Positions 36,001 through 44,300 of a stretch of DNA of 64,000 nucleotides are shown here, piece after piece. Numbering within the stretch: the stretch's first letter is position 1; each line of letters opens with the position of its first letter. Under the pieces are notes generated by a model, which was not told the origin of the DNA, searched no databases, and worked only from the letters and a program-made list of their open reading frames with translations. The DNA is from Xestospongia bergquistia (lineage: Eukaryota > Porifera > Demospongiae > Haplosclerida > Petrosiidae). The translations under genes and the position numbers were made by a program. The DNA lies in the NCBI GenBank assembly GCA_963965975.1, contig OZ014424.1, forward strand, positions 5,474,380-5,538,379, written 5' to 3'.

Positions 36001-38860
36001 TAAATTCACCAATTACATTGTAAACAGTTGGAGAATCTCGGACTGATTCACTTATCAATCTTTTAGAATACATTGCTGCAGAAATTCGTGGCAAACATCT
36101 ACTTAACTGGTTATGTAAGTCAGCAAAATGACTTGTCAGTACACTCTTCAACACTTTATGAACTTCATCATTTTCTGTAGCATTGGTACTTGCTTTGTTA
36201 CTAGAAAGACCTACAGAGTTACCACAGGAAGGGCTTCTATCTTGGTCACTTGTACCTTCTGTCTGTCTTTCTATTTCCCCTTGTTAAAGAAAGAAAAGGA
36301 CTATCAAGTCATTTCCATCACTTTCTGAGAGTAAAACTTCAATTTCTACTATATATTTTACTAATATATTACACTACATTGATAATTATTATAATGAACT
36401 ATACATAGTGAATACCTTCATATTTAATATCTAGTTGTCCTCTCAGTGTAGTAGCTACATCCTTATCACCACAACTTTCAACAGCTGAGATAAGTTCTTC
36501 CCAAGAGGGTGCAGTACTGTTTGTAATCCACCATTGTAAACCTTTCTCTAAAGCAAAGTGGTAGTCTTGATCACTGCTGGCCATTGTCTTGAGTCTTCTC
36601 CTCTCCTCAAGTGAGACACCAAGAAGACTAATGAGTTTAGTCCATTTTTCTTCAATGACAAAACCACTCTTAGAAAGAAGTCTTATAGCATTATTTGATG
36701 TCAATTCTATTGAAATAAATGAGACATCAGTTATATAGGTGTGTTAATGTTTACTGACCTGTTTTAGGTCCAGGGTTGAGTTCAATATCACCTGATAAAA
36801 TGAGGAGAAGTAAGAGAAATAAAACTAGAGAGAATATCAAGGTACCACCACCCTCATCTCCTGATGTCAATAGTAACTTCATCCATCCAGGGGTATCAGT
36901 GGTAAAAGGAGTCTTTTTAGCTTTGGTATATGGTATCTGATGACAATACCATAACCCAATGCTAGCTCTCCATTGACTGGTGTCAATCATAATGATCTAG
37001 AAACTATTCCTAGCAAATGAGCACTTAGGTTGTCCCTTTACTCTTGTGTTCTATTTCCTGTATATTTAGACCATATGGTTATAATAACTAGTACTGTGAA
37101 TGTTATTATTAAATATCATGTGACATGTGTCATGTGAATGAAAAAATGTTATAATTCTGATCAACTGCTCAACTGTTTTGCTATATATAATTATGATCTA
37201 GACCTGTTAGTGATTATATGTTAAGACTATAAATTGATCTTATCCCCAGACATCTTGTACTGTTAAATAATATAATCATAGTCATCTACCTGTCATTGTA
37301 CATAGAATTGACAGTAGTTACATAGTAAAACATTAAGTTACAACAACAAACATCGAAATCAGATCTTGTTGTTTATATGGTTACTATGGTTACTATATAA
37401 GGATTATTGTATTCCATTTGATAGTCAGAAAATTGTTCATTTTAGACTACTTAACAAATACAGTGATGATGTAAACAGATAAGAGTAATAGCTACATTAT
37501 CTTCACTATGATGTTATAGTAGTGATGTTTTATTTAGACCAGTAAGACTACAGTACGTGTGAGAGAGAAAGTGATTGAAGATCAAACTTCAACTATCAAA
37601 CAATTAAAAGAGGTAGGTACCTTGTATATCATTGTTAAACTAATTTAACCAATTAATTGATTAACTACTTTGTATTCTATAATAATAACTATAGTTCTTA
37701 TCACAGTTACTATAAAGGAATTATGATAAGTAACTAACCACATCTATGACAGGTGTGTACTCCCTCAGAGACATATATATATGATATTTGCCTTAATTAA
37801 ACATAGTTCATACTTTATTATATTGTGTATATTAAATTATATACCAGTTTATTAAATGTAAATATCATATACTGTTATCAATGAGGGAGTGTTCACTTAC
37901 TGTAGTGTTCAGAGTATTGGTTTGTTTCTTGTCATAACTTCACTCGAATCAGCTATGACAATGTATGTATATATATATTATATATATATATTATACTTTG
38001 TTATTATATCCATTATTGTATCGTATTGATAGGAAATATCCACTTTAAAAGTTGAGCTCTCGTCAAACCAGTCTGACTGGTTAAACAAACTTGATGTACT
38101 ACATAATGATTTAGAGCAGGAACAATCATGTAGACAAGATCTTAATGAACAACTTGATATTATTACTGAACAAAAAATGAAATGTGAACAACAAATATAT
38201 GAGAGTAAAGAAAATGAAAAGAAATGGAAAGAAAAATATAGGTATCACCTGTATGTCTGTCTGTATGTATGTCTGTATGTATGTATGTCTGTATGTATGT
38301 ATGTCTGTATGTATATATCTCTGTCTTTATGTATGTGTGTGTGTGTATCTTAATCTTTCTCTCTTTATCTAGTAAATTAAAGGGACAATGGGAGGAGAGA
38401 GTGGGATTAATAGCTAGTCTAGAGAACAGTGTACACCAGTTACAAGAGAAAGCTAAACAACGTGAACAAGATTTGATAAAAGAGAGAGATCAATCTATTT
38501 TAGAATCAAAGTATGTGAACTATATTGATCATTTTAATCTATCATCATCTGTCCATTCATCATGTATTCATTCATCTATCCATTTATCCATCCACTAGAC
38601 AATCTCTTGAGCAGTTACAACAAGTTAAGATATCTTTAAATAATCATTTAATAAATCAACAGAAGTTGATAGAAGAGAGAGTTAGCCAGGCACTAAGAGA
38701 CAAAGACATTGAAATATTAGAAGCTCATAGAAAAGTGGCAACAGTTGAAGAAGAAATGAGACAAGTATTAACAGAGACAGCTAAAGAAAGGAAAGCTATG
38801 GAGGCAAAGTTTCAACGACTATCAAAAACATTTCATGATTTGCAGAAAGAATTGACCTAA
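7155..38860 (+). CDS. Long coiled-coil protein with three antisense genes in one giant intron
   Basis: Nineteen exons: 7155-7173, 7216-7265, 7347-7544, 7587-7629, 7682-7780, 7830-7930, 7975-8077, 8177-8295, 8342-8476, 8556-8695, 8748-8864, 8913-8997, 9081-9194, 9243-9389, 9436-9624, 37538-37612, 38033-38241, 38373-38510 and 38599-38860. The lengths sum to 2343 nt (780 residues) with matching phases. The start is MAAAKTVLDTFLDFLDYSSD. A charged, probably disordered region follows, then heptad-rich coiled coil from exon 7 to the end (for example VEEWQKKLEVSVSRGNQLET, and the tail AMEAKFQRLSKTFHDLQKEL). It resembles centrosomal or ciliary coiled-coil proteins in general character, but I cannot assign a family. 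Joining exon 15 to exon 16 across 9625-37537 is inferred from phase (0/0) and from the same arrangement in unit 2. Confidence 0.75.
9033..9073. repeat. CT microsatellite in intron 12 of the coiled-coil gene
   Basis: A run of CT that doubles as the polypyrimidine tract before the exon 13 acceptor. The same tract recurs with different lengths near 40303-40334 and 62632-62663 in units 2 and 3. Confidence 0.85.
10001..16404 (-). CDS. Gene A: 2A leader, death domain, CARD-like segment, ankyrin repeats
   Basis: Exons in descending order: 16176-16404, 15833-16123, 15211-15696 and 10001-14478. They total 5484 nt and 1827 residues, and every intron is phase 1. The ATG at 16404 follows an in-frame TAG three codons upstream. 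Exon 1 ends with a hydrophobic run and GDIELNPGP. Exon 2 is a death domain (DKWTELTSLLGVLLEERRRL, then ALEEGLQWW and SWEELISAVESCG). Exon 3 holds a Ser/Thr linker and a CARD-like helical segment. Exon 4 begins GINNQEVTVTPDYPVAEELE with a conserved region (ALIPNPEVTSITCEVVIKLN). About 30 ankyrin repeats follow (consensus DGxTALMLASxxGHTQVVELLLKENADVNIQ), then a tail with QTIKSSSQTSSETMTTPTSS and a basic end. It probably signals or scaffolds through death-fold contacts. Ligand and partners are unknown. Confidence 0.88.
14558..14720. mobile_element. MITE-like element, 5'-truncated copy in intron 3 of gene A
   Basis: This copy is the reverse complement of the left two thirds of the element at 35151-35393. 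It keeps the internal palindrome with CATAATACTATT and AATAGTATTATG ends and one terminal TTTTTACAGTG. The matching copy in gene D is at 44890-45060. Confidence 0.6.
14799..14910. repeat. Inverted repeat in intron 3 of gene A
   Basis: GTTTTGATTACTGATA at the left end is mirrored by TATCAGTAATCAAAAC at the right end. The same ends recur in intron 3 of B (22302-22567), C (35080-35517), D (45138-45275) and E (52678-52945), so the structure predates the gene duplications. The rest of this intron (14479-15210) is AT-rich and has no open frame. Confidence 0.7.
16183..16206 (-). other. 2A (StopGo) ribosome-skipping motif of gene A
   Basis: The codons read DIELNPGP, which fits the D-x-E-x-N-P-G-P consensus. 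It is preceded by SG and a Leu-rich hydrophobic run. On such motifs the ribosome fails to form the Gly-Pro bond, releases the upstream peptide and resumes at Pro. Here the upstream product would be about 73 residues. Activity is inferred from the motif. Confidence 0.85.
16405..17821. other. Spacer between genes A and B with a hairpin and repeat remnants
   Basis: It contains the 18-bp perfect hairpin at 16445-16462 and a copy of the 77-bp block (near 17388-17480). Otherwise it is AT-rich without a convincing gene. It should hold the 5' flank of A's paralogue series and the 3' UTR of B. The same spacer recurs at 24062-25599, 46772-48178 and 54435-55834. Confidence 0.6.
16445..16462. promoter_or_regulatory. 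Conserved palindrome upstream of gene A start
   Basis: TGGGAGT-GGTG-ACTCCCA is a perfect 7-bp stem with a 4-nt loop, 41 bp upstream of the ATG. Copies lie at 24101-24118 (B), 46812-46829 (D) and 54488-54505 (E). Gene C lacks it. It could be a transcription-factor site or a 5' UTR hairpin. Confidence 0.5.
17822..24061 (-). CDS. Gene B: 2A leader, death domain, CARD-like segment, ankyrin repeats
   Basis: Exons in descending order: 23836-24061, 23493-23783, 22869-23357 and 17822-21165, 4350 nt and 1449 residues, all phase 1. The hydrophobic run before the 2A motif is one Leu shorter than in A. The death domain contains EEKWTKLTSLLGVSLEERRR. The CARD-like segment is the LTRHFAHLSDQLKSCLPQVA version. 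The ankyrin exon starts GSQKLVKILTLQSEEEEKQV and has a second type of conserved region (RWIEHRMKWVGELKDIDDLD, then PTIQIMLLNPWNEATIGGLY) unlike that of A and D. About 20 ankyrin repeats follow, then the shared tail ending KKGQEDYLITITS. The ankyrin exon is almost identical to that of gene E. The likely role is the same as that of A. Confidence 0.88.
21166..22868 (-). other. Large intron 3 of gene B
   Basis: AT-rich intron of 1.7 kb. It contains an inverted repeat with GTTTTGATTACT and AGTAATCAAAC ends (22302-22567). That structure lacks the 243-bp insertion found in gene C, so it shows the empty site. No open frame of note. Confidence 0.6.
23843..23866 (-). other. 2A (StopGo) motif of gene B
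   Basis: Encodes DIELNPGP directly after the hydrophobic run, as in gene A. Two codons later the exon ends in phase 1. Confidence 0.85.
24062..25599. other. Spacer between genes B and C with remnants of the gene C tail
   Basis: Carries the palindrome at 24101-24118 and the 77-bp block near 25062-25140. The last part (about 25515-25599) is the out-of-frame continuation of the conserved basic tail of gene C. Otherwise no gene is seen. Confidence 0.6.
24101..24118. promoter_or_regulatory. Conserved palindrome upstream of gene B start
   Basis: TGGGAGT-GGTA-ACTCCCA, 40 bp upstream of the ATG. The stem is identical to that of A, D and E, and only the loop base varies. Confidence 0.5.
25600..36990 (-). 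CDS. Gene C: giant 2A-death-domain-ankyrin protein
   Basis: Exons in descending order: 36759-36990, 36416-36706, 35794-36279 and 25600-34439. They total 9849 nt and 3282 residues, all introns phase 1. The ATG at 36990 has an in-frame TAG upstream. The 2A exon has extra residues (KAKKTPFTTDTPG). The death domain and CARD-like segment resemble those of A. The ankyrin exon is 8.8 kb, begins GSQKVVKILTLQSEEEEKQI and holds roughly 70 repeats of 33 residues. Most of these fall in 11 higher-order modules marked by TNGANALMFAV. A one-base insertion near 25645-25650, compared with A, B and D, shifts the frame. The protein ends KNAKFQVHI instead of the conserved basic tail, whose coding sequence continues out of frame. 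The open frame is otherwise intact along its whole length, which argues for selection. Confidence 0.87.
27021..32575 (-). repeat. Higher-order ankyrin repeat array in gene C
   Basis: The marker CATTTGCTCC (+ strand) recurs at 27021, 27417, 28011, 28605, 29298, 29694, 30486, 30882, 31575, 32070 and 32565. The spacings are 396, 594, 594, 693, 396, 792, 396, 693, 495 and 495 bp, all exact multiples of 99 bp (one 33-residue repeat). Each module therefore holds 4-8 ankyrin repeats. Confidence 0.95.
34440..35793 (-). other. Intron 3 of gene C
   Basis: AT-rich intron of 1.35 kb. It holds the inverted-repeat structure at 35080-35517, which is interrupted by the MITE-like element at 35151-35393. No gene is seen inside. 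Confidence 0.6.
35151..35393. mobile_element. MITE-like element, complete copy (243 bp)
   Basis: Starts CACTGTAAAAA and ends TTTTTACAGTG. The terminal inverted repeats extend, imperfectly, about 29 bp. It has no coding capacity and an internal palindrome with CATAATACTATT at one end. Introns of B (near 22370) and E (near 52748) show the same flanking sequence without it, so it inserted into gene C after those copies separated. The target-site duplication is not clear. Confidence 0.7.
36766..36789 (-). other. 2A (StopGo) motif of gene C
   Basis: Encodes DIELNPGP after the hydrophobic run. The Asp, Glu, Asn-Pro-Gly-Pro core is intact. Confidence 0.85.
36991..37537. other. 5' flank of gene C and end of coiled-coil intron 15
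   Basis: AT-rich. It lacks the palindrome seen upstream of A, B, D and E. The last 80 bp resemble 60032-60111 in unit 2. No gene seen. Confidence 0.5.
38242..38345. repeat. TGTC/TGTA microsatellite in intron 17 of the coiled-coil gene
   Basis: Tetranucleotide repeat that is much shorter than its counterpart in unit 2 (60493-60679). The open frames across it are artefacts of the repeat. Confidence 0.85.
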
Positions 38861-39015
38861 AATATTGTACCATGATTTTCTAATTATATGAAATAAGTAA
38901 TTAATATTGAAATTAAAAGTTAATTTTTAGTTCCTGTCCTAAAATGATGTTACAATAGGAGATAGCGGGTTAGTTATTATTTTGTTTATAATTCAATCAT
39001 TCTCCTTTAGTTATA

Positions 39016-39636
39016 ATGGATCACGTCCGTGAAGTGATTACAGCTGCTAGATCAGGTGACCATGATATGATAAAAATCTACATATCATCGGGCCGTATTG
39101 ATTGCATTGATGAAGAGGGGTCTACCCCTTTGATGTATGCAGCAGCCAATGGACACGAGAAGGTAACACGACTCTTTCCACAAAATGGCGTCCTAGTCGA
39201 CCAACCTAATCACTACAGATGGACAGCATTACTACAAGCCTCGTGTTACGGACATCATGAAGTAGTCTACACTCTACTACAACATGGCGCTAATATTAAC
39301 CTTGGTAACAGCTGGGGGACCACACCCCTAGTGGCTGCCTGCCAAGGTGGTTTTTTAACTGTAGTTCAAGACTTGTTAGATCGTGGTGCTGGTGTCAATG
39401 TTGAGGACGAGGTCACATCGATAACTCCATTAATGGCAGCTGCTCAGTGTGGTAGCGAGGCTATTGTTGATAAGCTCTTATCACGAGGATCTAACGTTAA
39501 TAGTCGTCTTATCACAACAGGTTGGACAGCTCTGATGTTAGCAGCACTCAATAATCATGTCCCTGTTGTGAGGATGTTGACAAAGTTATCACTTTATTAT
39601 TTCAGTCTGTACAAAGTGACAAACAAAATGAAATAG
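39016..39636 (+). pseudogene. 5' fragment of an ankyrin gene, cut by the duplication junction (unit 1)
   Basis: The ATG at 39016 follows an acceptor-like CTCCTTTAG. The first 187 residues are ankyrin repeats of a kind unlike the minus-strand genes (DEEGSTPLMYAAANGHEKVT, GTTPLVAACQGG, TGWTALMLAALNNHVPVVRM). At 39577 the sequence switches to intron 8 of the coiled-coil gene, so the frame runs into intronic sequence and stops at 39636. Compared with the copy at 61347, this one has LFPQNG where the other keeps LLLQNG, a change in a conserved ankyrin helix that hints at decay. An intact gene presumably lies beyond the last duplication unit. Confidence 0.75.
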
Positions 39637-40882
39637 AGCGATTACAAAAAAGATGTGAAGATCAGAACAAACAACTTAGAAATTTAGAGGAACAAACTGA
39701 CAAATTAGAGAAAGCAAGATCACAAGTTTATAATGATATGGTATGTCAGTTTTATTTGAAGTACTTAGAGCAGCTCATCCACAAATCAAACACATTATAT
39801 GAGATATTGTTATTTTCAGAGTGAGAAATTACGAGAGGTTGAAGTCAGAGCTGGTGCTAGTGATCGTGAGGTTGCTCTTCAACATCAGGTGGTAAGAAAA
39901 TTACAACAACAACTTCAAGAACTACAAGAGTTGCTGGCTACTAGAGAACAAGAGCACCAGTAAGATGTCATGTGACTGTCATGTGATGTGTGTACTTGTA
40001 TGTGATTTTAGCAAAGAATTGGAGCGATTGAAACCTCCCAATAGTCGAGATGTACGTGAGATAGTGGAGAAGGAGATTGAGAGGGAGAGAATGAGATTAG
40101 AAACAATAGTAGTACAATACAAAGAAAGGTACAATAAATCTTTATTGAGTACTTCATTATTATAACTTGTTAACAGATTAGATCAACAACAGAAATCATA
40201 TCATGATCTTGAGGAAGAATTCCGAGCTGCTTTGAGAATTGAAGCAGCTCGTTATCAACAAGTGAGTACACGAGTATAGAGTATGGAAAATAATGACACA
40301 CACTCTCTCTCTCTCTCTCTCTTTCTCACTCTCTGCAGTTAGAATCAATTCATGACAAGTTAACTGATGATCTCACTACATGTCAAGAAGAGCTAACAAT
40401 ATTAAGAGATAAAGAAAGTAAAGCTACTAAATTAATCAGTGAACTCTCTACAGTTAAGATATAGCATCTGTGACACTTTATTTAGCTCCTTTCATTTTAG
40501 ATTGTTAAAGAACAAAAGAGTCGTATCACAGAATTAACAACAAATCAACAACAATTACTATCACAATATAGAGAGAAGACAAGACAGTTAGACACTGAGA
40601 TGACAACAAGAAGTAAACTAGAATCAAGAGTATCCACATTACAAGAAGTTAGTAATAACCAGTTAATACTGGACATGTTAGAATGCTGTCTAGGACAATG
40701 CTGATCTATTGGCTAAGTTATCAGCTCAAGAATCTCTTGTTAAGGGTCTCCGTGAAGAGAGAAAACTTTGGAGTCAAGAACTAGCTAGTCAAGGAGCTAG
40801 TTTAGCTCAAGATCGAGGTAAATTGGAGTCTCAGATTGAGTCTTTGACGAGAGAAGTGTCTGAGCTTCAGGATTTATATCAG

Positions 40883-41326
40883 GTAAGTGAAATGTTATGT
40901 GTGATCAAACACACTATAGCAAATATATTAATAGATAACACACTACCAATAGGATCAGTCATTGTGGTAATTAAACATACTATAACACTACACATCAAAC
41001 TGTATTACAAAATACTTTGTCCAAAAGTGATCATAATCTCTTATAGTGTCTTCCTATAATAATAACTAACTAATAACTGACACTATTGGTACTGTCTCTT
41101 AACACAAGTCAGTCATGACACACCTCCTTTGCCCTATTTAAAAAATACTGCAAACAAGTAAATAATCGTTTTTCAGATTTAGATGTAATATTTAGCTAAC
41201 TTTATAGAAAAATAAAATAAAATAAGACAATAATGGTAGCATTATTTCTACATAACAATACAATGATTACTCAAAAGGGACTGAAAACAAGTACATAAAA
41301 TGTTAACAAAAAAGATACACAACATA
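40883..41326. other. Spacer between coiled-coil exon 15 (copy 2) and the 3' end of gene D
   Basis: Contains one copy of the 77-bp block (about 40918-40985) and the conserved 3' flank of the ankyrin genes. No gene. Confidence 0.6.
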
Positions 41327-44300
41327 TTATGATGTAATAGAAATAAGATAGTCTTCTTGACCTTCTTCCTTGTTATCTTGTTTTCTTTTTTTCTTGTTAT
41401 CTTGTTTTACATTGATATCTTTAAATGTACTAGTAGGATTTGAGATATGTGAAATGAATAAATTAAATACAGACTTAAAATTTGGCAATCTTTGTCCCTT
41501 TGTCTGTTTTTTATTAGCTTCTTTTCTCAATTCACTAGTTATTAGTGAAGATGTAGGTGTGGTCATTGTCTCACTAGATGTTTGTGATGATGACTTTATA
41601 GTCTGTTCTGAAGATTGCTTTGTGTCCTCTAAGTGTGATGCTATTTGACCTCCATATTTAATTAATAGTTCAATAATGGCTTCATCTTTATTATCATTAG
41701 CTTCATCTAATGGAGTTCTATTCATAGAAATAACATTAAGATTGGCACCATTTTTTAAAAGCATCTCTACTATTGAAGTGGATCTACCTCCTTGTACAGC
41801 AAAGAACAAAGGAGTGAACCCATAATAACTTTCTTGTTTGTTGACATCAGCTCCAGCTTGTATAAGAGCATCCACTATATCATCATGTCCATATGATGAA
41901 GCTATCATGAGTGGAGTAAGACCAAGTACCAGTGGAGTATCTGGACTATCTAATGTCTTCATTATGACTGCACCTAAATCTCCATTGACACATGAGTCTA
42001 GTAGTTCTCTCTGATCATTAGTGAGGTGTGGAAGTTTGTTTGAGAGGAAGGTAATGAGAGTAGGGTCACCACCATAACATAATAGTACTACTGTTTTTTC
42101 AATTTCAAAAGGAGCTAGTTCACTTTTGTCTATGAGTACTTCAACAATGTCTCTGTTACCAATAATAGCTGCTGTTACAAATGCTGTTATTTCAATTCCT
42201 TCAAAACACATTACTATATGAGGATCTGCTTTTGATTGTAGCAAGCATTCAACTACTTCAAGATGTTCATTCCCAATAGCTTTCATTAGGGCAGTCAATC
42301 CTTCTTCATTCTGATCATTAACATTTGCATTCCCTTTGAGTAGTAGTTCAACAACCTGTGTATGACCATTTTGGCTAGCCATCATTAGGGCAGTCCATCC
42401 ATTTTTTTCCTGAATATTAACATCAGCATTCTCTTTGAGTAGTAGTTCAACAACCTGTGTATGACCATTTTGGCTAGCTATCATTAGGGCAGTCCACCCT
42501 TCTTCATTCTGAGTATTAACATCTGCATTATCTTTGAGTAGTAGTTCAACAACCTCTGTATAACCATCATTACTAGCTATCATTAGGGCAGTCTGCCCTT
42601 CTTCATTCTGAGCATTAACATCTGCATTCTCTTTGAGTAGTAGTTCAACAACCTGTGTATGACCATTTTGACTAGCTAACATTAGAGCAGTCCATTCATC
42701 TTCTTTCTGAATATTAACATCAGCATTCTTTTTGAGTAGTAGTTCAACAACCTGTGTATGACCATTTTGGCTAGCTATCATTAGGGCAGTCCACCCTTCT
42801 TCATTCTGAGTATTAACATCTGCATTATCTTTGAGTAGTAGTTCAACAACCTCTGTATGACCATCATTACTAGCTATCATTAGGGCAGTCCATCCATCTT
42901 CTTTCTGAGCATTAACATCTGCATTCTCTTTGAGTAGTAGTTCAACAACCTGTGTATGACCATTTTGACTAGCTAGCATTAGGGCAGTCCATTCATCTTC
43001 TTTCTGAATATTAATATCTGCATACTCTTTGAGTAGTAATTTAACATCCTCAATATTACCTATTCTTGCAGCTTCAATAATTGGGATGGTCAATCTACTA
43101 CTGAGTTGTAACTGTTGCTCCTCCTCCTTTTCTGTTATATTTAAAACATTACACTGTTCTAATAATTTACAGATATCTTCTCTTCCTTCTTCTCTTACTT
43201 TATCAACAATACTCTGGTCATTAATAAAGACATTAAGTTGAGCACCAGCTTTAAGTAGTTGTTTTATAACTTGAAGTGACTTGTGTCCTGTTATAGCATA
43301 TACTAGTGGACTGTACCCATCATTGTCTGTACTGTTGACATTAGCTCCTGCTTGTAGGAGGACTTCTACTGTCTCTGCATGTCCACAAGATGAGGCTATC
43401 ATAAGAGGAGTGATATCATTGACTACTGTACAGTTGATATCAACAATAGAGTCAAAAATATGACTTGTTGTAGAGATGTGATCTCCTTCAGCACTTAATA
43501 CAAAAAGTTGGGATTCATCTTGTGTAAAATAGTCAAGTAAGTACATTAATAAACTAATAATAAGTCGAGAGTGTCCATATTGACATGCTGTAGTGAGAGA
43601 TGTTACTACTAAACTTAATTTCTGGTTCTCTGGCTGTTTATCAAGTAACATTTCCACTATCTCAATGGAGTTTAGATATACAGATACAGTAAGAGCTGTA
43701 TCATCATTTCTTGTTGTAATAAGTGGATCAGCATTAAATTGAAGTAATAACTTCACAATATCTGAGTGATTATTTCGACATGCTATTATGATAGCTGTGT
43801 CACCATTATTGTTTTGTATATCAGGATTAGCTCTAGTCTGGAGTAGATAGTTGACTATACTGTAGGAGTTTGTATCACATGCTATCATCAATGCAGTATA
43901 ACCAGTGTTGTCTTGAATGTTAGGATTAGCTCCAGCTGATACTAGTGTTTGTACAACTTGTTCATGTCCTCCTTTACTAGCTAATATAAGTGCTGTACTA
44001 CCTTCTTCATTTTGATAATTGATATTATCAATAAAATCAAGTAAGAACTGAACAGCTTCATCATTACCAAGTCTTGAAGCATTTTGTAATGTTTGGTCAA
44101 AAGAAAATTGAATTTCTTCTTTCTCTTTCAAGATAGTTTGATCATCAATAGTCAGTTCAAAGATACCAATGAGTGATGCAAATTCTTTCCTTAAAGAGCC
44201 AATTTCCAAGATGAAGTCTAATCTTGATCTAGGTACAAGTAGAGTTATATATATTGATCCTTCCTCCACTCGTATATGAGTCATTCTCTGATGGAACATG

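Larger units (their letters stand above)
8313..39576. repeat. Segmental tandem duplication, unit 1 (31,264 bp)
   Basis: The block starts at TTGACAAAG in intron 8 of the coiled-coil gene and ends just before the same sequence recurs at 39577. It contains coiled-coil exons 9-15, minus-strand genes A, B and C, coiled-coil exons 16-19 and the 5' coding part of an ankyrin gene. Unit 2 repeats the same order. Confidence 0.9.

Noticed and set aside
37613..38032. Extra exon or gene in intron 16 of the coiled-coil gene
   Set aside because: Only AT-rich sequence with a TATA run is seen. The counterpart in unit 2 is much shorter (60187-60274) and lacks any coding sequence.
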